Origin: RHLJ01 sp965242845
Lineage (GTDB): Bacteria; Bacteroidota; Rhodothermia; Balneolales; Balneolaceae
Direction of reading: 5' to 3'
NCBI GenBank assembly: GCA_965242845.1
Contig: CBDETC010000003.1
Coordinates: forward strand, 434,001 to 498,000
DNA length: 64,000 nucleotides
Shown: positions 44,311-53,308 of the stretch, piece by piece
How positions within the stretch are numbered: position 1 is the stretch's first letter
Layout of the letters: each line of letters begins with the position of its first letter
Made by a program: the position numbers and the translations under genes
The notes under the pieces: model-generated
Seen by the model: the letters and a program-made list of their open reading frames with translations, nothing else
The model's database searches: none
What the model was told of the DNA's origin: nothing

Positions 44311-44786
44311 TCTTCCAGCAGGCTTAGAATCTTTTCTCTTATTTCTACCTCTTCACCAGGTTTGTATCCTTCATGGAAGTATACAATTTCATCATCCTGG
44401 TTAATGATGAGCAATGAAGGTACCGCCTGAACGCCTAAACGCCCCATCACTTCGCTGTTAGTATCAAGGAGAACAGGATAATCTACTCCGAGTGAGCGAA
44501 CAAATGGTTTAACCTTAGCCTGGTTTCGAGGACTATCGATACTTATTCCAACAAAATTTACTCCCTCTGATTCAAATTCTTTCGACATTTCAACCAGTTT
44601 AGGAATGGACTTTATACAGGGTTTACACCAGGTAGCCCAAAAATCGATAACAGTGTAAGCATCACCCTTTACATCTTTATATGTAGTGGTTTTGTTATCC
44701 AGGTTCTTTAAGCGAAAATTATTCACTTTGGGAGGAGCAGCTGTAATGCTACCCGCTAAAATGAGTATGGCTAATAGGAACTTCAT
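44307..44786 (-). CDS. TlpA-like periplasmic thioredoxin
   Basis: A 159-residue exported thioredoxin of the TlpA/ResA type: signal 1-17, redox motif C54-K-P-C57 in FWATWCKPCIKS, cis-proline in GVQAVPSLLI. Such proteins reduce disulfides of exported partners, often in cytochrome maturation, but no cytochrome genes are in the window. It is the first gene of the leftward redox run and its stop overlaps the DUF6029 start by 4 bases. Confidence 0.92.
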   Translation of the reverse strand: MKFLLAILILAGSITAAPPKVNNFRLKNLDNKTTTYKDVKGDAYTVIDFWATWCKPCIKSIPKLVEMSKEFESEGVNFVGISIDSPRNQAKVKPFVRSLGVDYPVLLDTNSEVMGRLGVQAVPSLLIINQDDEIVYFHEGYKPGEEVEIREKILSLLEE

Positions 44787-44865
44787 AGTGTTTGATTATT
44801 TCTAAGCTAATAATCATCAATAAAGTTCAGCCAAGTATCACAAAAAGATAAAATCGAAGAATTCG

Positions 44866-44990
44866 GCATTGCGAGGAGCTTAGGATAGCTAGCTCTGAAG
44901 CAATCTCTTTTCTAAAGCTTGTTACGTAGAGATTGCTTCGTCGATAAATATCTCAATCGTCTCAAAAATTTCCATTCTCCTCGCAATGAC
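44866..44990. repeat. Palindromic repeat, GC variant, complete
   Basis: GCATTGCGAGGAGC (44866), GAAGCAATCTC (44897), AGAGATTGCTTCG (44928) and CTCCTCGCAATGAC (44977-44990). It fills most of the 215-base gap upstream of the TlpA-like gene. Confidence 0.9.
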
Positions 44991-45001
44991 TGTAGGATGT
45001 A

Positions 45002-46090
45002 CTAATCCACCCAATCAGCAATGAATATATTGGTAGACCGATCACCACCATTGAAGCGGTTAGAACCGAATACTACTTTTTTACCATCGTACGAAAACAT
45101 GGGAAATGAATCGAAAGTTGGATCGAAAGAAACTTGTTTTAACCCTGTACCATCCACATTAATCATAAAAAGATTGAATGGGAATCCTCTTTCAGATTTG
45201 TGATTAGACGAAAAAAGAATTTTTTCCCCAGATGGATGGAAATAAGGCGCCCAATTTGCTCTTCCCAGATTGGTGATTTGACGTAACCCAGTACCGTCTA
45301 CATTTACCACATAGAGCTCCATATCGGTAGGCTCAACAAGTCCCTCAGCTAAGAGAGATGTATACTTCTCAATTTCCTCGTCTGTTTTAGGTCGGGAAGA
45401 TCTAAAAACCAACTGGGTTCCATCTGGTGAAAAGAAAGCTCCTCCATCATACCCTAATTCGTCAGTGATTTGAACCACATTCGAGCCATCAGTATCCATT
45501 ATGAAGAGTTCTAAATCGCCGGTACGCATTGAAGTGAATACAATTTTTGTACCATCTGGAGATAAGGTTGCTTCAGCATCATAGCCTGGAGAATCTGGCG
45601 TAAGATTGGCGATGATTTCGCCTTTTAGATTTGCTTTGAAGATGTCATAGCCTTCATAAATTGGCCATACGTATGCTCCACCAGGTCCTCTTTCAGGTAC
45701 CTCAGGGCAGGCTTTATCTGCAAGGTGTGTGGATCCATATACAAAAGTAGTGTCACCAGGGAGGAAGAATGAACAAGTAGTTCTACCCATGCCGGTACTG
45801 ATCATAGTAGGTTCGAAATCAGCGTCTTTAGGCGAAGTATCCATGTAATAAATCTGATCACAATCAGCACCCCATGCTGGATTATCCGATTGGAAGATTA
45901 ACTTGGTATCCTCGAATCCCCAGTATGCTTCTGCATTATCTTCTCCAAAAGTAAGCTGGCGAACATTCTGGAAATGTACTTCCTGCTCATACTTTAACGT
46001 ATCTGTTGTGGGGTCATAAGGTGTTTCTGCTGGCTGGTTTGAGCAAGCAGTGAATAAAATGAAGAAAGCTAGTACAGATAAGTATTTCAT
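45002..46090 (-). CDS. TolB-like beta-propeller lipoprotein
   Basis: A 362-residue lipoprotein starting at the ATG at 46090 (a TTG 9 bases upstream is in frame but gives a poor signal). The lipobox is LFTAC. The body carries PD40/TolB-type repeats (SPDGTKIVFTS, SPDGTQLVFRS, HPSGEKILFSS, SYDGKKVVFGS), which build a propeller, together with cysteines in the N-terminal part. TolB itself is part of the Tol-Pal system; this protein lacks a clear TolB N-domain and is not next to tol genes, so a general binding role is safer. Confidence 0.85.
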   Translation of the reverse strand: MKYLSVLAFFILFTACSNQPAETPYDPTTDTLKYEQEVHFQNVRQLTFGEDNAEAYWGFEDTKLIFQSDNPAWGADCDQIYYMDTSPKDADFEPTMISTGMGRTTCSFFLPGDTTFVYGSTHLADKACPEVPERGPGGAYVWPIYEGYDIFKANLKGEIIANLTPDSPGYDAEATLSPDGTKIVFTSMRTGDLELFIMDTDGSNVVQITDELGYDGGAFFSPDGTQLVFRSSRPKTDEEIEKYTSLLAEGLVEPTDMELYVVNVDGTGLRQITNLGRANWAPYFHPSGEKILFSSNHKSERGFPFNLFMINVDGTGLKQVSFDPTFDSFPMFSYDGKKVVFGSNRFNGGDRSTNIFIADWVD

Positions 46091-46163
46091 GGATTCCAAG
46101 AGAATTAAAAATTTGGTGATAATCTGGTTTGAATGTGAAGATAATATGAAGGGAGGGAGACCG

Positions 46164-47660
46164 TCAATTATTGTTCGAGCTGAATAAATCTATAACCTGA
46201 GAAATCAAGCCTTTACCCATTTTGACGATACGCTCCTGGCTGCCCATTGCTAAATATCGAAGGACTAACTTCAATTCGGCAAGCAAAATAGGTGGCTGAG
46301 TAACCAGGGAATCCTCCCGGATAATGTAATCCCAGTCCATAGGTTTTTGGAATTTCACTCCTGCTTTTCTCATTACTTCACGGTACACGTTAGCCATTAA
46401 GCCATAGCCAATGGTAGTGGGATGGAGGCCATCGAGACTGAAAACCCCTCCCTTATAAATTTTCCCGGTTTCTTTCTTGAGACGGATGAAATCAGTAGAG
46501 ATTAATGCTTCATTATGTTCATCAACTAAGTGTTCGGTATTCGGATTTCGTTTTAATGCAGCCACAAAATCATCGGGATAACTCCGAAGCAGTTCTCCTC
46601 CTAAACGTCTCCTTGCCATACTGGCCACATTTTTAGCCATAGGAACTACATGCCATCCATATTCTCGTGCGACTTTTCGGATGATGGAATTAAATTCATC
46701 AACAGTAAAATCGATTTGGATAGCTTCATCTTTGGTAAGATGGGGGTGTTTTTCAGGATCAAAGTCCTCATCCCAAATCCAGAAGCGGGTGTAATAGTCG
46801 AAATAGCCGAGGTGGTTGCTTGAGAATTCAGAGTTTACTCCCCGGCACACAGGAGGGATTGTCGGATAGGGGATAGTTGGGACAAAGACCCGTTCAGCTC
46901 CAATTTTCTTTACTCGTTCTGCAAGCCTTCGATAATCCAGTTCAAAGTGTTCGGGGCGGTAAATAGAGTGCTTCCTAAAAGCCATGAATGAATCAAGATC
47001 TTCAGGCTCTGACCAGGTAAGGTTTAAATTCACCACAGAGCCCAACGCATTATTATGACCAATGCACACAATCAGGTTTTCTATTCCGCCATCTTCGGCC
47101 AGCACCTCTACATTCGAAAGTTGAGATTCTGTTTCATACTCCGCTTTTAACTGAGGATTCAATACCAGGCGCGAGGTAACATATTTCGCATGCTCAGGAA
47201 GGAAACCAAAGACTGAAAACACTTCCTTGTTTTGCTCAATAAACTCACGGCTGTTTTTTTCATTGATCATCCAGGTATCATTGATGGATAATCCCCAAAT
47301 AGCCTGGTTATGAAATGGAGTTAGTTGATCGACACTTAGATCCTTGAAACCACCTTCCCAGTATTTTTTGATTCGCTTTAAGGTTTTAATGGTATGGGAA
47401 GCAACTCCACCATACTCGTTCCAGTCAATTTCCGAACCAAATTCATCCGATAAACCTCTGAGTAATACCTCAAGATTGAGTGGTATACCTGCCTGTGCGA
47501 GGAATTTGGGTTGATCAAAAGTTGGAAGAGGGTCGAAGCATCGGCGAATGAAAGATGGAAAGTTGATATCGGTCCGGTAAATACCTCCGTTTTGGAATCC
47601 TTGAGCGAGGGAATCTCCAACAACTACCAGCTTATGTTTCGATTGCTTCTTTTGGAACAT
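46164..47660 (-). CDS. SGNH/GDSL-family hydrolase
   Basis: A 498-residue protein with GDS at 15-17 (block I, Ser17), a block III-like GHNN, and DGLHPT near residue 410 (block V with Asp and His). The family includes lipases, esterases and acetyl-xylan esterases. There is no clear signal peptide, so it is probably cytoplasmic, and the middle 250 residues are not like other GDSL enzymes I know. It is divergent from the AhpD-like gene with 64 bases between starts. Confidence 0.78.
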   Translation of the reverse strand: MFQKKQSKHKLVVVGDSLAQGFQNGGIYRTDINFPSFIRRCFDPLPTFDQPKFLAQAGIPLNLEVLLRGLSDEFGSEIDWNEYGGVASHTIKTLKRIKKYWEGGFKDLSVDQLTPFHNQAIWGLSINDTWMINEKNSREFIEQNKEVFSVFGFLPEHAKYVTSRLVLNPQLKAEYETESQLSNVEVLAEDGGIENLIVCIGHNNALGSVVNLNLTWSEPEDLDSFMAFRKHSIYRPEHFELDYRRLAERVKKIGAERVFVPTIPYPTIPPVCRGVNSEFSSNHLGYFDYYTRFWIWDEDFDPEKHPHLTKDEAIQIDFTVDEFNSIIRKVAREYGWHVVPMAKNVASMARRRLGGELLRSYPDDFVAALKRNPNTEHLVDEHNEALISTDFIRLKKETGKIYKGGVFSLDGLHPTTIGYGLMANVYREVMRKAGVKFQKPMDWDYIIREDSLVTQPPILLAELKLVLRYLAMGSQERIVKMGKGLISQVIDLFSSNNN

Positions 47661-47724
47661 GAATTATACTGTTGAGAGCTATTTTCAAGCTCAGTACTTT
47701 CATCAAAATTTAAAACGTCAGAAT

Positions 47725-48093
47725 ATGTCAAATTCAACAGATAAAAACAGGCTGGAGCTATTCCGTGAACGCAGAGCTGAACAAAATGAGAAAGTATTGG
47801 GCTTAGACCATTTAGGCATCAAGCGTTTCTTCAATATGGATACCAACACCTACCGGGATGGGGCCCTGGATACCAAAACAAAAGAACTGTTGGGATTGGT
47901 CGCTTCAGCCGTGTTACGTTGCAATGACTGTATCGACTATCACCTGGAGCAAAGTGCAAAAACAGGTTCAACCAAAGCAGAGATTATTGACGCACTGAAT
48001 GTTGCCTTGATAGTGGGAGGAAGCATTGTGATCCCTCATTTACGTCATGCTGTGGATACCATTGAGATGCTGGAAGAAGAGGGGAGTCTTTAA
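47725..48093 (+). CDS. AhpD-like carboxymuconolactone decarboxylase family protein
   Basis: A 122-residue protein with the AhpD-type site LRCNDCIDYHLEQ (C66, C69, H73). AhpD-like proteins reduce disulfides or hydroperoxides with a CxxC pair; others in the family are decarboxylases. A longer open frame starts at 47659 but would overlap the divergent GDSL gene, so I chose the ATG at 47725. The stop codon TAA at 48091-48093 is the first part of an inverted repeat. Confidence 0.88.
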   Translation: MSNSTDKNRLELFRERRAEQNEKVLGLDHLGIKRFFNMDTNTYRDGALDTKTKELLGLVASAVLRCNDCIDYHLEQSAKTGSTKAEIIDALNVALIVGGSIVIPHLRHAVDTIEMLEEEGSL

Positions 48094-48412
48094 TAAAGAA
48101 TATTCAATAAAGAATTACGAATATTCATCTTCCGAACTATCCCTAGATTTTTCCTTACTTTTTAATTTTGGGAAAAATAAGCCCATCATTTTAAAGGAAA
48201 GCATAAAACATGGGTACAGAATAGAGGCAATAAGAAAAGTAAATAGTGCAGAATCTTTAAGTATATTTTTTGGTAACTGCCTACCTGTTATTTGTGTTTC
48301 TAGAAATGCTAAACAACACAATACTACCGAAACCAATATGGTCCAGCTAAAGAACTTAAACCAATTTCTGAAAAAGCTTTCTTTCTTCATTGGTGATTGA
48401 ATATTCTTTATT
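48092..48412. repeat. Cassette bounded by a perfect 17-bp inverted repeat
   Basis: AATAAAGAATATTCAAT at 48092-48108 is repeated, inverted, at 48396-48412. The left copy starts at the stop codon of the AhpD-like gene and the right copy contains the stop codon of mutS2. The 287 bases between hold one ORF (48115-48390). The ends also carry a second GAATATTC word at about 48119, so the arms are partly duplicated. Confidence 0.75.
48115..48390 (-). CDS. Small membrane protein inside the inverted-repeat cassette
   Basis: A 91-residue ORF with two hydrophobic segments (about 13-32 and 48-70), a basic start (MKKESFFRNWFKFF) and an acidic, serine-rich end (SRDSSEDEYS). Its TAA lies next to the left repeat and its ATG a few bases inside the right repeat, so the gene fills the cassette. 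I do not recognise the family. The codon pattern looks coding, but I cannot exclude a chance ORF. Confidence 0.55.
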   Translation of the reverse strand: MKKESFFRNWFKFFSWTILVSVVLCCLAFLETQITGRQLPKNILKDSALFTFLIASILYPCFMLSFKMMGLFFPKLKSKEKSRDSSEDEYS

Positions 48413-50816
48413 GAAAATTCACTACCGTAACTCCTGCACCGCCATGATCTTCATGAGCTAGCTCAAACTGCTTTACCTCAGTTCGGTCTTTCAGATACTT
48501 ATGAATCTGCTCCTTTAAAATTCCGTCTCCTTTGCCGTGAACAATCTCTACCTGATTAAGCCCTCTAAATACGGCTTTGTCCAGATAATGAGTTACTTCA
48601 TTCAAAGCTTCATCAGCTCGTTTTCCTCTTAAATCAAGACGAGGGGAAACCATTTCTTTTAATGAAGCTGCATCTCCAACTAAAACGGATGTCCTTGCTT
48701 TCTTTTCCTTTTTCTTTTTGGGAGGTTCAACCTTAATCAGGTTTTTGTATTTGGTACGAAGCCGCAATCCATCAGCCTGTACCGTCGCATTATTTCCTTT
48801 ATGCTCTACTAATTGCCCGGTTGTATTTCCATCCAGAAAACGGACGAAGTCACCCACTTTAGGGGGTTGGTTACTCTTACGGAATTTCGCTTCCCGTTTT
48901 TCTTTTACCTCGTCAAGCTTTCCTTCAATCTTCTGCTTCTCCTGGTCGATATCTTCCCGGATATTCTTGATTTCCTTTTTATCGGCTTTCCGCTGCTCAA
49001 TAATCCGTTCGACCGCTTTTTCCACTTTTTGATTGGCCTTATCCATGATGGATTTTGCTTCAATAAGGGCTTTCTCACGGATTTTCTCTTTTTCTCTGTT
49101 TAAGCCGTCCAGCTTATTTAAATATCGGTTTCGATCGGTCTCCGCTTTAGATTTAAGATGTTCAAAAGTCGATTTAAGTTCTTCAGCATCCTGTGTTTTG
49201 GCTTCAAGCTCAGAGATCAGGGATTCCATCTTATTTTTCTGTTCCCCAAGTAATTCCCTGGACCGCGATAAGATATCATCATCTAATTGCATGCGTTCTG
49301 CAATTTCGAATGCATAGCTACTGCCCGGAATCCCCTTCTTGAATTTGTAAGTAGGAGAAAGAGAAGCCTGATCAAACTCCATAGACCCATTAACTGCAAG
49401 AGGATGCTCATGAGCAAATACCTTCAACGAACCGTGATGAGTGGTAACCAAAACAGTGCACTCTTTTTGGAGCAGGTATTCAATAAAAGACTGGAAGAGA
49501 GCTCCTCCTTCTTCAGGATCTGTTCCCGCTGCAGCTTCGTCTATCAGGATCAAACTTCCGGGCGTAAGGTTTCTCTGAGTTTCTCTCATCCATTGAAGCC
49601 GACTTGAAAAGGTACTTAAATCATTTTCTATGGATTGATCATCTCCCAAGTCCACAAATATTCCTGAAAAGATGGGAAGTTCAGAAGTAGGGTCAGCAGG
49701 GATAGCGTATCCACTTTGCTGCATAAGAGCGAAAATACCGACAGTTTTCATCGCGACTGATTTACCACCTGCATTAGGGCCGGTAATCATCAAACAGCGC
49801 TCATTCTCATCCAGTTGAAGGTCTAAAGGGATGATATCTGTTCGCTCATCTTTCTTTAAGCTGTTGTTCTTGAGAAGGAGGTTCGCATTAAATCCCTGCT
49901 TGATCGATAACCTTCGAGATTTTGAAGTAATCGGGATTTCCGCTTCAAGAGATATAGAGACCTTCGCTTTTGAAGCAATCACATCCAGGATGGCTAAAGC
50001 ATCCATGTCCTGTTGTAAGTACTCACGATTAATCCGAACGTGATTGGTGAGCTCCCTGAGAATACGCTCGATCTCTCGTTGTTCTTCTGCTTCAAATTGA
50101 CGGATTTCATTATTGAGATGCAGGGCTTCTGCTGGTTCCAGATACACCGTTTGTCCTGTGGAAGAAACATCGTGAATAAAGCCTTGAATCTTTCGCTTGT
50201 ATTCCGCCAAAATGGGAATCACCATCCTTCCATTTCGAATAGTGGCTCCTTCATCGGATGTCATACCATCCTTGGTAGCATTCCTCATGAGTTTATTAAC
50301 GGTACTGCGAAGCTCATTTTTTTTAGAGTTGAGTCGCTTGCGAATAGACTTCAGTTCCGGGCTGGCATCATCTTTTAGTTCTCCTCCATCGGTTACCTTT
50401 TGCTTGATAGAAGCTTCCAGATCTTTGAGGGGGATGATGGTCTCAGAGATAGCATAGAGCCTGGGCTTGTGTTCAATCCTGGACTTGAAGTATTTCTTTA
50501 CCAGACGAGCGCTTACACAAACAGATAGGATTTCAGGAAAAGCATGCAGCGAAAGTATGCTACCTTGTGGTTTAGCAATGGACATGTAATCCCTGATATC
50601 AGGCACTTCTCCAAGAGGAAAAGGATCAGGGTCTCTGAGTACATCCAACATCTCTCCAGTTTGTGAGAGTAAGGTTTCCACAAAATCCGGGTGATTTGAT
50701 GGAGACAGACGGGCAATGGTTTCCCGGGCTAGCTCAGATTGAGATGCTTTTAACGTAGCTTCTCGTAGCTGTTCAAAGCCTAGCTTTTCTACTATGGATG
50801 GAGGATATAACTTCAT
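48408..50816 (-). CDS. mutS2: Endonuclease MutS2 family protein
   Basis: An 802-residue MutS homologue without the mismatch-recognition domain: the MutS core and clamp region, Walker A GPNAGGKSVAMKTVG at about 346-360, a long helical coiled coil (about 510-640), and a C-terminal Smr nuclease domain (LDLRGKRADEALNEV with HGKGDG). In Bacillus MutS2 acts on collided ribosomes, in Helicobacter it suppresses recombination; either is possible here. Its TAA stop lies within the right arm of the 48 kb inverted repeat. Confidence 0.95.
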   Translation of the reverse strand: MKLYPPSIVEKLGFEQLREATLKASQSELARETIARLSPSNHPDFVETLLSQTGEMLDVLRDPDPFPLGEVPDIRDYMSIAKPQGSILSLHAFPEILSVCVSARLVKKYFKSRIEHKPRLYAISETIIPLKDLEASIKQKVTDGGELKDDASPELKSIRKRLNSKKNELRSTVNKLMRNATKDGMTSDEGATIRNGRMVIPILAEYKRKIQGFIHDVSSTGQTVYLEPAEALHLNNEIRQFEAEEQREIERILRELTNHVRINREYLQQDMDALAILDVIASKAKVSISLEAEIPITSKSRRLSIKQGFNANLLLKNNSLKKDERTDIIPLDLQLDENERCLMITGPNAGGKSVAMKTVGIFALMQQSGYAIPADPTSELPIFSGIFVDLGDDQSIENDLSTFSSRLQWMRETQRNLTPGSLILIDEAAAGTDPEEGGALFQSFIEYLLQKECTVLVTTHHGSLKVFAHEHPLAVNGSMEFDQASLSPTYKFKKGIPGSSYAFEIAERMQLDDDILSRSRELLGEQKNKMESLISELEAKTQDAEELKSTFEHLKSKAETDRNRYLNKLDGLNREKEKIREKALIEAKSIMDKANQKVEKAVERIIEQRKADKKEIKNIREDIDQEKQKIEGKLDEVKEKREAKFRKSNQPPKVGDFVRFLDGNTTGQLVEHKGNNATVQADGLRLRTKYKNLIKVEPPKKKKEKKARTSVLVGDAASLKEMVSPRLDLRGKRADEALNEVTHYLDKAVFRGLNQVEIVHGKGDGILKEQIHKYLKDRTEVKQFELAHEDHGGAGVTVVNFQ

Positions 50817-50883
50817 TTTCTTGAATAAGCCGAAAAGATAAATCTATTTAAGCTGGATGTCGATCTTGTTTTAACAACAAATA

Positions 50884-50992
50884 GTCATTGCGAGGAGGCT
50901 CGATTTCAATGAGGTTCGAATAACTACTCGACGAAGCAATCTCCTATAATAAGGTAACTACTGTGAGATTGCTTCGCTCCGCTCGCAATGAC
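50884..50992. repeat. Palindromic repeat, GC variant, complete
   Basis: GTCATTGCGAGGAGG (50884), CGACGAAGCAATCTC (50929), GTGAGATTGCTTCG (50963) and CGCTCGCAATGAC (50980-50992). It fills the gap between the divergent mutS2 and phzF-family genes; I see no other feature in 50817-51046. Confidence 0.92.
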
Positions 50993-51046
50993 GACTCATT
51001 ACCTGATTCTTTTTTACCATAAATCGGTACATTCATCAAAAAAGTC

Positions 51047-51829
51047 ATGAACATACCCATCTATCAGGTTGACGCCTTCACCGACTCCTTATTTGGAGGT
51101 AACCCTGCTGCTGTATGCCCTCTGGATTCCTGGATTCCGGAAGATAAAATGCAAGATATAGCAGCCGAAAATAATTTATCTGAAACTGCCTTTTTTGTTG
51201 CTCAAGGAGAGGCTTTTGGGCTAAGGTGGTTTACTCCAGAAAGCGAAGTTGACTTATGTGGTCATGCAACCTTGGCTACTGCTCATGCACTTTTCCAGGA
51301 AATGGGTTATTCAAAAGAAGAGATTTTATTTGATACCAAGAGTGGAAGACTAGTTGTTTCAAAAGAAGGGGATCGGCTAAAAATGGATTTTCCTTCCGAT
51401 CCAATGCCACAGGTAGAAGCTCCGCCGATATTGTTCCAGGCTTTAGGAATACAACCTACCTCTAATGTGTTCAAAACGGATGATTATATGGTAGTGCTTG
51501 ATTCCGAGGCAGATGTAGCTGCTTTAAATCCTAACTTCCGAATGCTGAATGAGGTAAATGCTCGGGGAGTCATAGTAAGCGCTCCTGGAGATGAAGTGGA
51601 TTTCGTGTCCCGGTTTTTTGCACCTCAGGTAGGAATAGATGAAGATCCGGTTACGGGTTCAGCACATACCAAATTAACTCCCTATTGGTCGAATAGATTA
51701 GGGAAGAAGGAAATGGAAGCACGCCAAATTTCGAAAAGGGTAGGAGTACTTAGCGTAAGAGATAGAGGAGAACGAGTGGAGATTTTAGGAAAGGCGCTTA
51801 CGTATCTAAAAGGTGAAATCACCATTTAG
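51047..51829 (+). CDS. PhzF family epimerase-like protein
   Basis: A 260-residue protein of the PhzF family with IYQVDAFTDSLFGGNPAAVC at the start (catalytic Glu probably E46 in NNLSETAFF), LCGHATLATAHAL, and the second-half signature DPVTGSAHTKLTPYW. PhzF isomerises an intermediate of phenazine synthesis, but most homologues in non-phenazine bacteria have unknown substrates, and no phz genes are here. The stop overlaps the start of the TauE-family gene by 1 base, so the two are coupled. Confidence 0.92.
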   Translation: MNIPIYQVDAFTDSLFGGNPAAVCPLDSWIPEDKMQDIAAENNLSETAFFVAQGEAFGLRWFTPESEVDLCGHATLATAHALFQEMGYSKEEILFDTKSGRLVVSKEGDRLKMDFPSDPMPQVEAPPILFQALGIQPTSNVFKTDDYMVVLDSEADVAALNPNFRMLNEVNARGVIVSAPGDEVDFVSRFFAPQVGIDEDPVTGSAHTKLTPYWSNRLGKKEMEARQISKRVGVLSVRDRGERVEILGKALTYLKGEITI

Positions 51830-52641
51830 TGGAAGTCTTTTTTCTCATACTAATTGGCTTAGTTGGTGGATTGATAGCCGGACTTATGGGTGTAGGCGGA
51901 GGAATCATCTTTACCCCGGTTCTTTTCTTTTTGTTTGATGAAGCAGGTATAGAGCATCCTGTTCAATGGTCAGTGGCTTCCGGCCTCCTATGCACTTTTG
52001 TAGCTGCTGGAAGTAGTACCATTCGTCAGTCCATCCAGAAGAATATGTTTTGGAAGGAAGGGCTTTATTTAGGACTAATGGGCGTAATTGGAGTTACGCT
52101 GGGTAAATGGATTCTGACTTCGGAGTTTTATGATCGTCAGCAATTTGCAGTCTTTTTCAGTGCAATTCTGCTTTATGCTTCTTTTATGATGTTCAGAAGA
52201 GGGAAAGATACATCCAAAGAATCGGAACGAGCATTCTCTGAGCTCAAAGTTAAGGAGCTTTTTGTGACAGGAGGAGTAGGTGGCTTTATTGCTTCGCTGG
52301 CAGGAGTAGGGGGTGGAGGGATCATGGTTCCCATTATGAACCTTCTTTATCGACAGCCTTTTCGAAAAGCTGTCAGTGTTTCCCAGCTAGGAATGGTTGT
52401 TTTGATCTTTTCGGGCCTGGTTCAACTAGCCCTTGTTAATGTTGAAACTGCCGGGCTTTCCAATACTACTATTGGCTATATCGATATAGGAACAGCACTT
52501 CCATTGGCTTTTGGAGGATTGGTAGGAGGTTTTGGAGGGGTATTCCTTAATCACAGAATTAAAAGAAAATATCTGCAATGGGGCTTTGCCATATTAGCCT
52601 TTGTAATGGCAGCCCGATTGCTTTGGAGTGTTTTCAATTAA
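51829..52641 (+). CDS. TauE/SafE (TSUP) family membrane transporter
   Basis: A 270-residue membrane protein with about eight segments and the repeated glycine motifs GGLIAGLMGVGGG and ASLAGVGGGGIMVPIM of the TSUP family, which exports sulfite, sulfonates or other small anions. The start is a GTG at 51829 overlapping the previous stop by one base. The last codons (AAT TAA) are part of the long inverted repeat that follows, which may have altered the C-terminus. Confidence 0.93.
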   Translation: MEVFFLILIGLVGGLIAGLMGVGGGIIFTPVLFFLFDEAGIEHPVQWSVASGLLCTFVAAGSSTIRQSIQKNMFWKEGLYLGLMGVIGVTLGKWILTSEFYDRQQFAVFFSAILLYASFMMFRRGKDTSKESERAFSELKVKELFVTGGVGGFIASLAGVGGGGIMVPIMNLLYRQPFRKAVSVSQLGMVVLIFSGLVQLALVNVETAGLSNTTIGYIDIGTALPLAFGGLVGGFGGVFLNHRIKRKYLQWGFAILAFVMAARLLWSVFN

Positions 52642-52789
52642 GAATGACTCAATTATCAATTAGGAATAAATACTTGTCATTTCGAGCGGAGCGAGAAATC
52701 TAAAAATTGGCCTTTGTTTACGATGAATAGATTTCTCGCTCCGCTCGAAATGACAAAAAGAAAATTGGTAATTGAGTCATTCTTAATTG
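52635..52789. repeat. Long inverted repeat containing a complete TC-variant palindrome
   Basis: The outer arms, AATTAAGAATGACTCAATTA from 52636 and its inverted copy ending at 52788, match at 27 of 28 positions including flanking bases. Inside lies a complete TC-variant element: GTCATTTCGAGCGGAGC at 52676, GAGAAATCTA, TAGATTTCTC and GCTCGAAATGAC ending at 52754. The left arm overlaps the stop codon of the TauE-family gene and the right arm ends 2 bases before the stop of the convergent gene. Confidence 0.9.
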
Positions 52790-52791
52790 GA

Positions 52792-53244
52792 CTATTTCTC
52801 CTTTAGCTCAAATTCCTTGATTTCAGCCATCTCTTTGAGGTATGCTTTCAGGCCTGAAAGCTGCTCATCAGTATAAACCGGAAGTTTGATCTTTTCGGAA
52901 GCTCCAACCTTATTTTTAATCACAATCTTATTTTTTCGTACAGAAAGTTCCTTGATGTTTTCCCACTCGAATTCATTTTTCTCGCCCCAATAAGTATTGT
53001 AGTTATGTCTCAAGATTCCTTCCTCATTAAAGGTGAGAGACTGCTTTCTCAATATTTCAGGGAAAAACAAAAAAAATGACGCATAAATATAACTGCTAAT
53101 AGTATTCAGCCAGTTAATTTCATTGCCTTTATATAAGTCTATAACTAGGAAGGTTGTAAATAGTAAGAGGCCGATTACACCAATAGCCCGAAATATTTTC
53201 ATGTAAGAGGTACTGGCGTCTACTTCAAGATTGAACTCTTTCAT
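52792..53244 (-). CDS. Membrane protein with a PH-like C-terminal domain
   Basis: A 150-residue protein: two hydrophobic segments (about 17-36 and 46-65), then a beta-rich, charged domain (about 68-150) with LTFNEEGILRHNYN and a tryptophan-rich EFEWENIKELSV, suggesting a PH-like fold as in the bPH families. I cannot name the family with certainty. It lies between two TC-variant repeats, so it is part of the repeat-rich 52.6-53.9 kb stretch. Confidence 0.65.
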   Translation of the reverse strand: MKEFNLEVDASTSYMKIFRAIGVIGLLLFTTFLVIDLYKGNEINWLNTISSYIYASFFLFFPEILRKQSLTFNEEGILRHNYNTYWGEKNEFEWENIKELSVRKNKIVIKNKVGASEKIKLPVYTDEQLSGLKAYLKEMAEIKEFELKEK

Positions 53245-53308
53245 AACTCTTTAATTTATTTCGAATTAAAAACCCCAATTTCTGTCTTAATTTCAATCCC
53301 CGTTTTTT

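Noticed and set aside
47659..47724. Upstream extension of the AhpD-like gene
   Set aside because: It would overlap the divergent GDSL gene start and adds 22 residues not seen in the family; the ATG at 47725 is preferred.
48718..50457. Several plus-strand ORFs of 70-112 codons opposite mutS2
   Set aside because: All lie inside the mutS2 coding region in antisense, with cysteine- and serine-rich translations typical of shadow frames.
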